Under the pieces are notes generated by a model. It was not told the DNA's origin, searched no databases, and saw only the letters and a list, made by a program, of their open reading frames with translations. DNA of 64,000 nt from Anniella stebbinsi (lineage: Eukaryota; Chordata; Lepidosauria; Squamata; Anniellidae): positions 276,962,310 through 277,026,309 of the forward strand of contig JARDYH010000002.1 of the NCBI GenBank assembly GCA_029215795.1, in the 5' to 3' direction. The position numbers and the translations under genes were made by a program. Positions 52,631 through 62,577 of this stretch are shown one piece after another. The first letter of the stretch is position 1; each line of letters opens with the position of its first letter.

Positions 52631-53796
52631 GTAAGTGGGGGCAGGAGAGGGCAAGGAAATAGTTTTCTTTTCCTTTTTTGATTTTATATTTGATCCAGAA
52701 ACAACTGGACTCCCAGAGCTGTCATTCCTTATATATGGGTTTGCAATATACTTAAATATCTGGGATGTGGTTAAAACAATATAATTTTATATTATTTCTA
52801 TCTATTTATCTACCACAACAAAAGCTTTGGAACTTTTCTACATTTTATTTTTTAAAAAGCTACTGCTTTCTGCTTCCATTTTCATCTGGGATTGCAAACG
52901 TCTCAATTCCATAGGTGATCACAGGGCTGTCTATACATTGCCTTTGCCCTGTGGTGGCTCTAAATCCACGCTGTGTCAGTTATATGATGCAGCCACTGAT
53001 TCAGAGCCACCTTGTGGCAAAGATCCAAAGATCCACAGCTGAAAAGTTGGGGACTTACCCCAACTTTTCCTGCCCGAGCGAGGTCAGTAATGCTCTTCTG
53101 TCATCTGTCCTCACTCTGGCACTGTGCTGGGGGCATTCCTGGGTGGAAGGCGACCTCCCATTGGTCAGTAGAAGCTACGGGAGGGGGAGGAGGTGGGCCC
53201 GATGAGTCTAATGGCCACCGGAAAGCCAGTGCTGCCTGCCCCCAGTGGGGATTATTTGCCTCCACCCTGCAGCAGCAATATTGAGGAGTTTGGCGGTGAA
53301 GCAGCACCAACTTGGTGCCGTGAAAGCAGCCCCCACGTGGTTTAGTTTGACCACTTCCTAACTCTACATTTTCCATGCAATTCAATATAACAATGTCATC
53401 TAGTGGCAGAATTATAGCATGACACCATCTTTACACAGGGCAATTTTGCAGATTTTTTTTAAAAAAAAGGTGAGTGTGTTTTCTCACAGTGAGATAATAG
53501 GGGGATAACACAGGAGATGTCCTGGCTGTTCACAACATCATGTAATTGACCCGCAAACTTCCGTGAGTGTCCAGTCACGTGTGTGCTATAAATCACTCGT
53601 TAAGAAGCCCTTAGATATCCTACAGATCTGGAGGGCAGCATTTGAGTCTCACAGACCAAAGCCTATGCCATTAGAATTGTATTGACTTTTAAGGTTCCAT
53701 AGCATCCTTTAGATCCATACCTCTAGCTCTCCCCTTCTGAATATGACATTTAAAGAGTGTCGGAAGACATAAGAATTGCAACATTCTTCTCCTCAG
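52631..53796 (+). other. ASAH2: ASAH2 intron 3 with a hairpin-family element
   Basis: Holds the element at 52906-53345 (next entry). Otherwise unassigned; ends in the acceptor TCTCCTCAG. Confidence 0.7.
52906..53345. mobile_element. Short DNA element, hairpin family A, diverged copy 3
   Basis: Layout parallels 13474 and 33470: a first hairpin (GTGGTGGCTCTAAATCC / GATTCAGAGCCACCTTGTGG) around GTTATATGATGCAGCCAC. A second hairpin follows (AAAAGTTGGGG / CCCCAACTTTTCC), then a GC-rich body. The sequence is clearly more diverged, so family membership is tentative. Confidence 0.5.
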
Positions 53797-53973
53797 GTGC
53801 TGAAACAGCTGAAAAGCCAATATGGCGATCTCTACAGGCCCGACAATGTCATACTGAGTGGAACTCATACCCATTCCGGACCTGGAGGCTATTTTCAATA
53901 CACAATCTTTCTGATCGCAAACAGGGGGCTCATTAAGCCCTCTCTTAATGCCATTGTCAATGGAATCCTAGAG
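53797..53973 (+). CDS. ASAH2: ASAH2 coding exon 4 (zinc-ligand GTHTHSG)
   Basis: 177 bp, 59 codons, phase 0 to 0. It encodes VLKQLKSQYGDLYRPDNVIL, SGTHTHSGPGGYFQYTIFLI, ANRGLIKPSLNAIVNGILE. The GTHTHSGP motif carries the histidine corresponding to human His194, a ligand of the catalytic zinc, and GYFQY lines the active-site cleft. The human protein has THTHSGPAGYFQYT at this place; here Ala is Gly. Acceptor CTCAG, donor GTAAGA. Confidence 0.98.
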
Positions 53974-54995
53974 GTAAGAACAAGCCCAGTCTATGACTTT
54001 CAATGCCTTACTGACATTGATTGCAGCATGCAGTGGGAAACCTGTATGATTGTTGCACTAGGGAAAAGATTATCATGAATTTGTAGACTTGTTTTTAGAT
54101 TTTATAACATTACCATGTGATCCCTTAATTTTTTTTAGACATCTAATGGCTAAATAGAAACAATCATCAAAGCAGTGCACATTCTTTCAGAAGGAGTGCC
54201 ATGTTGCTAATTTAAAATCATGTATTTAAGAAATGCACGTGCTACTTCTAATTCGGTTACCATTTTATTATATTTAAAATAGATATATAAAATAAATCAA
54301 TAATGAAATGTGCTGTGTCGACAAATAAGGCTGTCATCCTATTCACACTTTCTTGGATTTGTAAGTAAGTGCTGCTGAACTCAATGAGATATACTTCCAT
54401 ATAAATGTGCATAGGATGCAATCTATCTGTATGGAATGGAACTGTTCAGAGAACACGCTAAGCCATAATGGTTAAGCATTTTGAGCAAACCATGATGGCT
54501 TAGTATGTCATGTGAACAGCACTTTTCCTAACCAGGTGGCTCCATAAGCACATTTTAACCATGCTCACTAACCACCAGCTGCAAAAGGGTTAGCAGCACT
54601 GACCATGGCTTAACATGTTGTGCTTGCTGATGTGAATGTGTATTACAATGTGCATCCCCATCCATATCCACAACCTCATGCAACTGCCAGAAGAGTAGCC
54701 ATGTTGCAACAAAAACATCAAAGCATGTTGAAGGCTAAAAATGTGATCCTATGTATCAATTCTGGAGTTAGTTCTATTGAATTCAATTGGATAACGTGGA
54801 GTTCAGTTATCATAGGTCATCATAAACATGTTAATCTTTGAATTGCCACAACATTCTTTGTTGTTGTTCTTTTCATGTTAGCAGTCTTATGTGAACACCT
54901 TGTTTTTGAATTCCTAAATTGTAGATTCCTAGAGCTGGATCAAAGGCCAATATCTCTGTACATCACTGACTTTACTCATATTTTCTATTTTTTAG
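53974..54995 (+). other. ASAH2: ASAH2 intron 4 with short repeat copies
   Basis: Contains two copies of the CCTATG...CATAGGAT repeat (54345-54425 and 54745-54830). Between them (54430-54650) is a diverged inverted-repeat element with GTTCAGAGAACACGCTAAGCC and ACCATGGCTTAACATG ends. No missing exon recognised; ends in TTTTTTAG. Confidence 0.65.
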
Positions 54996-55123
54996 AGTAT
55001 TGAGATGGCTCATCACAATATGAAAAAAGGCCGAATTTTTATTAATAAAGGGTCGTTAGAGAATAGTCAAATCAACAGAAGTCCCCTTTCTTACCTTCGT
55101 AATCCAACATCTGAAAGACTCAG
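54996..55123 (+). CDS. ASAH2: ASAH2 coding exon 5
   Basis: 128 bp. Encodes SIEMAHHNMKKGRIFINKGS, then LENSQINRSPLSYLRNPTSE and RL plus two bases of the next codon. The I-x-AH-x-NM-x-x-G-x-I-x-I-x-x-G...INRSP-SYL-NP-SER pattern is the conserved central strand and the INRSP loop of neutral ceramidases. Acceptor TTTTAG, donor CAGGTAAAG, phase 2. Confidence 0.97.
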
Positions 55124-55139
55124 GTAAAGATGAGGAAAG

Positions 55140-55148
55140 TTATAATTC
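55140..55148. repeat. 9-bp TSD of the L2 in intron 5
   Basis: TTATAATTC here and at 57201-57209. This sharply defines the LINE insertion, which begins 25 bp downstream of the exon 5 end. Confidence 0.85.
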
Positions 55149-57200
55149 TATTTATTTATTTATTTATTACATTTGTTACATTTGTATACCACCCCATAGC
55201 CGAAGCTCTCTGGGCGGTTTACATAGGATTAAAACAATTAAAAACAATATACAACAATTAAAACAGCAAAAACATACAACATACACACAATCTGTACATT
55301 TAAAACCACTACAACACCCCAAAAAGCTACAAAAAATAAAAACAAACCCAGGCTCCTCAGATATTGCCAAATGCCTGAGAGAAGAGGAAAGTCTTGACCT
55401 GGCGCCGAAAAGATAACAATGTTGGCACCAGGCGGGCCTCGTCAGGGAGATCGTTCCACAATTGGGGGGCCACCACAGAGAAGGCCCTCTCTCTTGTTGC
55501 CGACCTCTGAGCTTCCCTTGGAGTAGGCACTCGGAGGAGGGCCTTAGATGTTGAACGTAGTGTTTGGGTAGGTTCATGTCAGGAAAGGCGTTCCATCAGG
55601 TATTGTGGTCCCAAACCATGTAAGGCTTTATAGGTTAAAACCAGCACCTTGAATCGGGCTCGGAAACATACAGGCAGCCAATGCAAGCGGGCCAGAGTAG
55701 GTCTTATATGCTCGAACCTACTGGTTCTGGTTATCAATCTGGCCGCTGCATTTTGCACAAGCTGCAGCTTCCGAGCCACCTTCAAAGGCAGCCCCACGTA
55801 GAGTGCATTGCAGTAATCTAACTTGGAGGTTACCAGAGCATGGACAACTGAAGCCAAGTTATCCCTGTCCAGACAGAGATGGAGCTGGGCCACCAACTGA
55901 AGTTGGTAGAAGGCACTCCGTGCCACTGAGGCCACCTGCGCCTCAAGTGACAGAGATGGTTCTAGGAGAACCCCCAAGCTACGAACCCGCTCTTTCAAGG
56001 GGAGCGCAACCCCATCCAGAACAGGTTGAACACCCTCCATCCGGTCAGAGGACCCCCCCCCCCCACTAACAGCATCTCAGTCTTGTCTGGATTGAGTTTC
56101 AGTTTATTAGCCCTCATCCAGTCCATTGTCGCAGCCAGGCACTGGTTCAGCACATCCACAGCCTCACCTGATGAAGATGAAAAGGAGAAATAGAGCTGCG
56201 TGTCATCAGCGTACTGATGACAACGCACTCCAAAACTCCGGATGACTGCACTCAACCGTTTCATGTAGATGTTGAACAGCATGGGGGACAAGACTGACCC
56301 CTGCGGAACCCCATACTGGAGAATCCACGGGGCCAAGCAATGTTCCCCAAGCACCACCTTCTGGAGTTGATCCGCCAAGTAGGAGCGGAACCACTGCAAT
56401 GCAGTGCCTCCCACTCCCAACTCAGCCAGTCGTCCCAGAAGGATACCATGGTCGATGGTATCGAAAGCCGCTGAGAGATCAAGGAGAATCAACAGAGTCA
56501 CACTCCCCCTGTCTTTCTCCCGACATAGGTCATCATACAGGGTGACCAAGGCTGTTTCCGTACCAAAACCAGGCCTGAAACCCGACTGAAATGGATCCAG
56601 ATAATCGGTCTCATCCAAGAGTGCCTGGAGCTGGCTCACAACCACCCGCTCCAAGACCTTGCCCAGGAATGGAACATTTGGTACTGGCCTGTAGTTATTA
56701 AGATTTTCAGGGTCCAAGGAAGATTTCTTTAGGAGTGGTCTTACTGCCGCCTCTTTCAGGAGGCCTGGGACCACTCCCTCTTGCAAAGAGGCATTAATCA
56801 CTTCCCTGGCCCAGCCAGTTGTTCCATCCCTGCTAGCTTTCATTAGCCAAGAAGGGCAAGGTTCCAATATGAAAGTGGTTGCACAAACCTGTCCAAGCAC
56901 CTTGTCAATGTCCTCGAGCTGCACCAACTGAAACTCATCCAAGAAAACAGGACAAGCCTGTGCTCTGGATACCTCACTAGATGCACCTGCTATAACACTG
57001 GAGTCTAAGTCCTGACGGATGCCAAAGATTTTATTCTGGAAGTGCCCAGCAAATGTATTACAGCGGGCCTTAGATGGTTCTACCTTGTCCTTGGGGCCAG
57101 CATGTAAAAGCCCCCGGACAACTCTGAAACGCTCCGCTGGGCGGCAGGTTGATGATTGAATAGTGGCAGCAAAGCTGCCCTCACTGCCCCTGAATACAGC
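55149..57200 (-). mobile_element. L2-clade LINE with near-intact reverse transcriptase
   Basis: 2,052 bp, antisense to ASAH2, with the (TTTA)n tail at 55149-55168 and 9-bp TSDs. The minus strand encodes the RT and C-terminus of L2 ORF2 (next entry). The 5' end is truncated in the linker between endonuclease and RT. It is the best preserved of the L2 copies here. Confidence 0.96.
55579..56942 (-). pseudogene. L2 ORF2 reverse transcriptase region, one frameshift
   Basis: The frame 56942-55995 (315 codons) contains NNYRPVPNVPFLGKVLERVV, FQSGFRPGFGTETALVTLYD, LLDLSAAFDTIDHGILLGRL (motif A), QYGVPQGSVLSPMLFNIYMK (motif B), VRCHQYADDTQLYFSFSSSS (motif C, YADD intact) and MDWMRANKLKLNPDKTEMLL. A run of C at 56051-56062 marks a slippage point, after which the reading continues in the frame 56040-55579 ([60 protein letters not shown]). 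The C-terminal LWNNLP block is read in yet another frame near 55480. Catalytic aspartates are all present. Upstream codons run to about 57190. Confidence 0.94.
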
Positions 57201-58216
57201 TTATAATTCAGTTGAATTTAGATTCTTACTAATACACCTATAATGTTAAGTAGTAAGCAATGGTTAATTGATTAATTGATTGCCTCATGAAATGATGATG
57301 AATTGAACTTTTTTAATAAGAAAGCAAAGATCCACACATGTTTGGTATTCAAAGTCTGGTTTTCTATGGCTGAAAATCAGGTTAATGTAACAATCGTCTT
57401 TCAGTCCGTCCATCCCCCCCATCCAGCTAGGGCTCCACATGTGTATCTCTAGAGCTCTGTTCAGTCATTATGCCTGAATATGGTAAACAAATACATGTAA
57501 GGGGCTCAGGTTCACCCTGCCCCCAACATGCTTGCATGCACTTGCCTTGCCTCCTCAGTCCCTGACCACACCACATTGAGCAGTGGGGACTGATGGGGGC
57601 TTCTTGCATTGCATCCTCAGTCCTTGACTACCACCCGCACCCATATGATCAGGAACCTGATAGAGCAGGGTCCGTCATCAGGGGGGGAATTCTACTTGCA
57701 TTCAAGTGAACACAGTAGAACCCCCTCTTACTCAACCTGGCAAGGTCAGACAGAGGGAAGGCAGGACTGGAGACATTGGAGGTGGGGCTGGTGGGCACAG
57801 CCGTGTGTCCCTTACATATGTTTATATATACCTTGTTTGGACATCATGCCTGAACAGGGCTTCCGTGGATTAGGAATCTCTCACATGCAGCACAAGGGAG
57901 GCAGAGTATATACAATTATTTATAAGTATCCTGAATAAACAGATAAGTGAATTCCCACCCCAAAAAAAACAAAACAAAACAAAAACCACCCCAGTGGCTT
58001 GTTTACAAAAGATGTTGTGTACTTTGCAAACCTGCTCAGCACTTTGATGTGGGGAAAGCAACATGCAATAGAAAATGACTCAGCACTTAGACTGGAAACC
58101 AGGATAAGTAACACCAAGCACTTAGCATTACTCAGAATTTCAGCCAGGGCAACAATGATAATGAAGAGCCCAACACTCTGCACAATAACAAGCTGTTCTG
58201 CACTTTGGACAAGAAA
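57201..58216. other. Intronic repeat D, copy 1
   Basis: CTGACCACACCACATTGAGCAG, CAGTCCTTGAC, AGGAACCTGATAGAGCAGGG, TCTACTTGCATTCAAGTGAA and CAACCTGGCAAGGT recur in altered form at 63345-63540. Unclassified. A short A-rich patch is at 57961-57983. Confidence 0.5.
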
Positions 58217-58224
58217 CAATGTGC
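58217..58224. repeat. 8-bp TSD of the GC-rich element
   Basis: CAATGTGC, repeated exactly at 59545-59552. Confidence 0.9.
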
Positions 58225-58368
58225 CAGGGGTGTGCACGGACCCCCCGGATCGGATCGGGACCCGGATCGGGACCTCCAATTTTGTCAGGGACCGGTTCGG
58301 ACAAAATCGGAGGCCCCCCGGACCAGATCGAGTCCGATCCCGACCCAAAAATCGTAAATTTTTGGATC

Positions 58369-58430
58369 GGCCGCCATTTTTTCCCCCATAGACTTGCATT
58401 GCAATGCAAGTCTATGAGGAAAAAATGGCG
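58369..58430. repeat. Hairpin with GACTTGCATTGCAATGCAAGTC core
   Basis: GCCGCCATTTTTTCC / GGAAAAAATGGCGGC arms enclose CATAGACTTGCATTG, then CAATGCAAGTCTATG. Only about two positions are unpaired. Confidence 0.9.
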
Positions 58431-58625
58431 GCGGGTGGGTGAGGGGGGGCCTAACTCCCTCCCCCCCGGGGCCGTCCGCTGTGGACGGCCCCAGCAGGTA
58501 AGCCCCCTCCCCCGCGCTCCCTACCCCCCCTGGGGCCGTCCGCTTCCATCCGCTGGCGCCCGCAGGCGCCAGCGGATAGAAGCGGACGGCTCCGGGGGGG
58601 GGGTAAGCCCCCTTCCCCGCCACTG

Positions 58626-59290
58626 CTTACCTTCTCGGCCCGTCCGCTCCCGTCCGGCGCCGGCGGCTACTAGCAGCGGGCTCCGCGGCCTACTCTCGAG
58701 TAGCGCGCCGGGTGATAACATCACCCGGCGCGCCACCCTAGAGCAGGCCGCGGAGCCTGCTGGTAGTTGTAGTCGCCAGCGCCGGACGGGAGCGGCCGGG
58801 CCGGGAAGGTAAGGGCCCCCTCCCCCCCTCCGCGCGCCCCCTCCTCCCCTCCACGCACCCCCTGCTTACCTTCTCGGCCCGTCCGCTCCCGTCCGGGGCC
58901 GGCGGCTACTACCAGCAGGCTCCGCGGCCTGCTCTAGAGTAGCGCGCCGGGTGATGACATCACCCGGCGCGCCACCCTAGAGCAGGCCGCGGAGCCTGCT
59001 GGTAGTAGTAGTCGCCGGCGCCGGACGGGAGCGGCCGGGCCGGGAAGGTAAGGGGCCCCCTCCCCCCCCTCCGTGCGCCCCCTCCTCCCCTCCACGCACC
59101 CCCTGCTTACCTTCTCGGCCCGTCCGCTCCCGTCCGGCGCCGGCGGCTACTACCAGCGGGCTCCGTGGCCTGCTCTAGAGTAGCGCGCCGGGTGATGACA
59201 TCACCCGGCGCGCCACCCTGGAGCAGGCCGCGGAGCCCGCTGGTAGTAGCTGCTAGTGCCGGACGGGAGCGGACGGGCCGAGAAGGTAAG
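58626..59290. repeat. Three tandem ~240-bp palindromic units
   Basis: Units start at 58626, 58865 and 59106 with CTTACCTTCTCGGCCCGTCC. Each folds on itself: GCTCCCGTCCGG pairs with CCGGACGGGAGC, CGGCGGCTACTA with TAGTAGTCGCCGG, GGCTCCGCGGCCTGC with GCAGGCCGCGGAGCC. The centre is GCGCCGGGTGATGACATCAC, then CCGGCGCGC. The end GGGCCGGGAAGGTAAG mirrors the start. Between units lies a C-rich spacer (CCCCCTCCCCCCCTCCGCG). Unit 3 is shortened at its right spacer. Confidence 0.93.
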
Positions 59291-59552
59291 CGCCCCCCTC
59301 CTCCCCCCCCCGCTGTCCACTTTCATCGGCGGGCGCCCGCTGGCGCCCGCCAATGGAAGCGGCGGTGGGCGCCAGTGGGCGCCCGCCGATCCGCCGATCC
59401 GCCGAACCGGTTCGGAGCCTTTTCGGACCGGTTCGGATTGGATCGGCCGATCCAGCTGCGGGATCGGAAATCGGATAATTTATCCGATTTCCCACTGGAC
59501 CGGACTCTTATCGTGGATCGGGTCCGATCCAGTGCACATCCCTACAATGTGC

Positions 59553-60755
59553 CCTTCTTACAGGAATCAAACTGATGTCCCAGCTAACAATGCGGAAAAT
59601 CCAAACCTTGTGAAAACTCCACATACTTTGGTGCCCCCCAGATAAATGGCTTTTATATGCAATGCCCCTTTTTGATATAGCAGGGGAGGTATTTCACATT
59701 CCTAGTTAATATTGCATTGAATGTTATAATGAGCCTTTCTACACAAGGATTTTATTGTGTGCTCGTGATTGCTCACTCACAGTAGTTTGTGGGTCCTTTA
59801 TACGACTTCTTCCAGGGCATCTCCTGCTCTTTGCAACCATTATCACAAGTTTTTTCCTAAATGAGGAAAGTCTGCCATTATTTAGAAAATGTGCTATAAA
59901 CGTGGGAACCATGGTTTAAACAACCCTCACATAACTCAACAACCACTGAGTGTGGGTTAGCGTGATGTGTGAACCCAGCCAGTGGCTCTTACTCCTCTGG
60001 CTTATGGATGGGGACAGAACGTCCGTTCTGCGATCCCTGGGCAACTGACAGGGAGATGCTCCTTCTAATGTATGAAATGGCTTCTGGGACAGAGAGGAAG
60101 CCACAAAATGTAAAACAAATGCAGAGTACATTGATATGGGAGTTAATATTACAAATCCCGAAAAGGGGAGGACCAATTAGAAAAGTCCTTTATGTGACCA
60201 CAGCTTGTGTGCCTGCCCAGAACAACTCAAGTGGACGGTCTACTGAAGTTATTTGGCACAATCCAGTATGCGCAAGCCATGCTGCAGGAATGGCACAACC
60301 AGAGCTAATTCCTGGGTTTCCCCCCATGCACTATGAACACTACCCATGTATTTGCCACTCCCTCAGGGTCAATATGTACCCACCTCCCTAGGGGAGAGGG
60401 CAAAGATATGCAGAGTGTACAGCTTGTTCTTTGCTCCCCTCACTGCTTGCTCACTTGAAGAAGGCAGGTGAACTGGCAGCAACAGTGGGCCCAGGAGGCT
60501 TGAGGGATTTTGTAGCAAGGCCCTTACTGGGCCATAGGCAGTTGACAATACCTACCCTTGATGCCTGCACTGTATACAACTGTGCAGAAGTGCTCCCATT
60601 AACTTGAAGGATGTGTGCCCAGGAGAACTTCCCACGGCACCGTGCCCATTCTTACTCACCTCCTATGTAAGGCTGGGGAACAAGTCATTCAGTTCACATT
60701 TCAAATTTCACATACCTAATAATGCACTTTCAAACTACTCTACCAATTGAAACTC
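59553..60755 (+). other. Intron 5 sequence, nothing recognised
   Basis: No exon, named repeat or microsatellite that I can support. Open frames here are short and unrecognised. Confidence 0.5.
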
Positions 60756-60969
60756 AGGCCAGATCTACACCAAGCAGGATATAGTGGTATGAAAGTGATA
60801 TAGAAAAGGCAGGCATCACACCAAGCAAGATTTAGCAGGATATGGTATGTGCCAATGGGCCCCAACAATTGTCAGTGCAGTTCAATACCGCTATAAGGCA
60901 GTAATGTAGCTCCTGCCTTTTATATACCACTTTCATACCACTATATCCTGCTTGGTGTAGATCTGGCCT
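60756..60969. mobile_element. 214-bp inverted-repeat element, 58-bp TIRs
   Basis: Left arm 60756-60813 and right arm 60912-60969 are complementary with only 2-3 mismatches (AGGCCAGATCTACACCAAGC, AGGATATAGTGGTATGAAAG and so on). An internal partial copy of the end (CACCAAGCAAGATTTAGCAGG, 60832-60852) is in direct orientation. No coding; no clear TSD. Confidence 0.88.
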
Positions 60970-61364
60970 CAGTCATCTTTTGAAATGCATACTTCTCTAA
61001 ATTTGGCAATGGAGTTCTCCAATCAAAAACTGCATTCAAAAATGTGTATATTAGGATAAAAATGGTTCAAAATGCGTTATTTTAGGGAAATCGCTTGCAA
61101 AAAGTGTGAATATTAGACAAAATGCATACAAAAATGTGTGTAGTAGGAGAAATTTGCACAACATTCTTTATGAATTTTTATGTGAACATAACAAAAAAAA
61201 AACTCAAAGTTTGAAACAAACCGAATTTAAGATTGGGAAAAATGAGAAACTGAGAGAAATGGAACTTGAAATTTTCTTCCATCCTGACACCTATGTATCT
61301 GTTTCCAACTCTGGAGCCGATTACTCTAATTGTGGAAAGTATCTCTCTTCTCTATATGGTCTAG

Positions 61365-61442
61365 ATATCCATCAAACACAGACAAAGAAATGGTGGTTCT
61401 GAAGATGGTTGCTGACAATGGCCAAGAAATGGGAATGATAAG
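61365..61442 (+). CDS. ASAH2: ASAH2 coding exon 6
   Basis: 78 bp. The first base completes Arg (AG|A), then YPSNTDKEMVVLKMVADNGQ and EMGMI, plus two bases. Y-x-SNTDKEM-x-VLKMV is highly conserved in the family. Acceptor TCTAG, donor AAGGTAAGA; phase 2 on exit. Confidence 0.96.
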
Positions 61443-61636
61443 GTAAGAATTCTCGACGTTCTGTTAAAAATAAGGTGAGATAATTTATTTCCATTTTATG
61501 GAAAAAGCAGGAGAATTGAGAGATAGAGTTACAGACAGAACAGTGGGTGAGGAAAATAAATAAAATGTGAAGCGTGACCCTCATAGATCTGGTTGAATGC
61601 TTTCCCATTAATTTTAACCTTCTGATTATTTACTAG
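61443..61636 (+). other. ASAH2: ASAH2 intron 6
   Basis: Short, 194 bp, GT-AG, repeat-free. Confidence 0.9.
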
Positions 61637-61757
61637 CTGGTTTGCCATTCACCCAGTCAGTATGAACAACACCAACCTTCTTACAAACAGTGACAATGTG
61701 GGGTATGCAGCGTATCTCTTTGAACAAGAGAAGAATGAAGGATACCTGACAGGAAAG
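61637..61757 (+). CDS. ASAH2: ASAH2 coding exon 7 (zinc-ligand FAIHPVSM)
   Basis: 121 bp. The first base completes Ser (AG|C), then WFAIHPVSMNNTNLLTNSDN and VGYAAYLFEQEKNEGYLTGK, phase 0. The His of FAIHPVSM corresponds to human His303, the second histidine ligand of the catalytic zinc. NTN-LL-TNSDN is close to the human Asn-rich loop and keeps the NNT sequon. The next family segment (GPFVAAFAS...NLGDVSPN with the catalytic Ser region) is not found before 64000, so exon 8 lies outside the window. Confidence 0.98.
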
Positions 61758-62119
61758 GTATGGACAATTTATGGTGATCACCTTAACATAAATTAAGATT
61801 TCACAAATACCATGCTGTGATATATTCCTGTGTTCAAACTAGTAATGTGAGGCAATGTAAGTTGTGGTTACATTGGATAGAGACGTTCCATAGTTCCATA
61901 CTGTTTTTATTTTTATTTTATTTTTAGCCTACCCCCATCCCCGATTTTAGTGAGGGTAAGTTACATAATAGTAAGTTCCCAAAAAACTGTAGTAGGGCAT
62001 CACATCTTTTGCTTTTTCTCCTTTTGGAACCTGAATTCTAGTCCAGAAAGTATGCCTACATTCTCATAAAATATTGGTCACAATCCAGTGGAAGCTAAAT
62101 GTTTTTAGGTGTCATTTAA
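61758..62119 (+). other. ASAH2: ASAH2 intron 7, first part
   Basis: No repeat or exon recognised apart from a TTTTATTTT run at 61907-61925. Donor GTATGG is a weaker consensus than at the other exons. Confidence 0.6.
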
Positions 62120-62577
62120 GAGCTTCAGCAGAGGCCCTTATTTAAAGACTGCCAGCTTTAGAGGGATGTTTGGTGGCAATGCAAGACAGGGCTGTCTCGG
62201 TGGCCACATCCTGGCTATGGAACTCCCTGCTGAGAGAGGCTAGGTTCACTCTCTGTCCCTTCCGCCAGCAGGCAAAGACAAATTCATTCAAGTGAACCTT
62301 TGGTGTGTAAGTGTGTCTGTTGGGCTGGGTACTGCTTCTCTTCTGTTGTTGTGATTTTAATTACAGTGGAGGCTGGTGGCTCTGGTTTTGGTAAGGATGT
62401 GAATCCATTCCAGGTGTCACTTAGAACCAGCTAGAACACTAAAGGATTGCTCCCTTCATGTATTTGCTTATTGTTCTTTTTATCAGTGATTGTAAGCCAC
62501 CTTGAGTGCCATTTTTGGCAGAAAAGCAGGGTACAAATAAAATAACTAACTAACTAAATAAATAAATGCATTTTTAT
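62120..62577 (+). mobile_element. L2 LINE 3' end, plus strand
   Basis: Codons like RTGLSRWPHPGYGTPC shift to a LWNSLLREARFTLCPFRQQ frame at 62205-62270. The 3' UTR follows, then TTGTAAGCCACCTTGAGTGC, GCAGAAAAGCAGGGTACAAA, TAAAATAACTAACTAAC and AAATAAATAAATG. The canonical L2 3' terminus is present; the body is short and broken. Confidence 0.8.

Larger units (their letters stand above)
58225..59544. mobile_element. 1,320-bp GC-rich hAT-like non-autonomous element
   Basis: Ends CAGGGGTGTGCAC and GTGCACATCCCTA (11 of 13 complementary), with an 8-bp TSD, the hAT signature. Subterminal blocks rich in GATCGG, CCGGTTCGGA and GGACCGGTTCGGA occur at both ends. Then comes a near-perfect hairpin at 58369-58430 (GCCGCCATTTTTTCC...GCAATGCAAG...). 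The interior has three tandem ~240-bp palindromic units (listed separately). CpG is very frequent compared with the surrounding intron. Open frames of up to 197 codons exist on both strands, but they are Pro/Arg/Gly-rich artefacts of GC content. Confidence 0.92.
55124..61364 (+). other. ASAH2: ASAH2 intron 5 (6.2 kb)
   Basis: The largest intron in the window. It is inflated by an L2 LINE (55149-57200), the GC-rich tandem-palindrome element (58225-59544) and an inverted-repeat element (60756-60969). Phase 2 on both sides. Confidence 0.9.

Noticed and set aside
58219..58812. Open frames of 110-197 codons in the GC-rich element, both strands
   Set aside because: They are Pro/Arg/Gly/Ala-rich, occur in overlapping frames on both strands, and follow directly from stop-poor GC-rich palindromes. 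No domain or start context.
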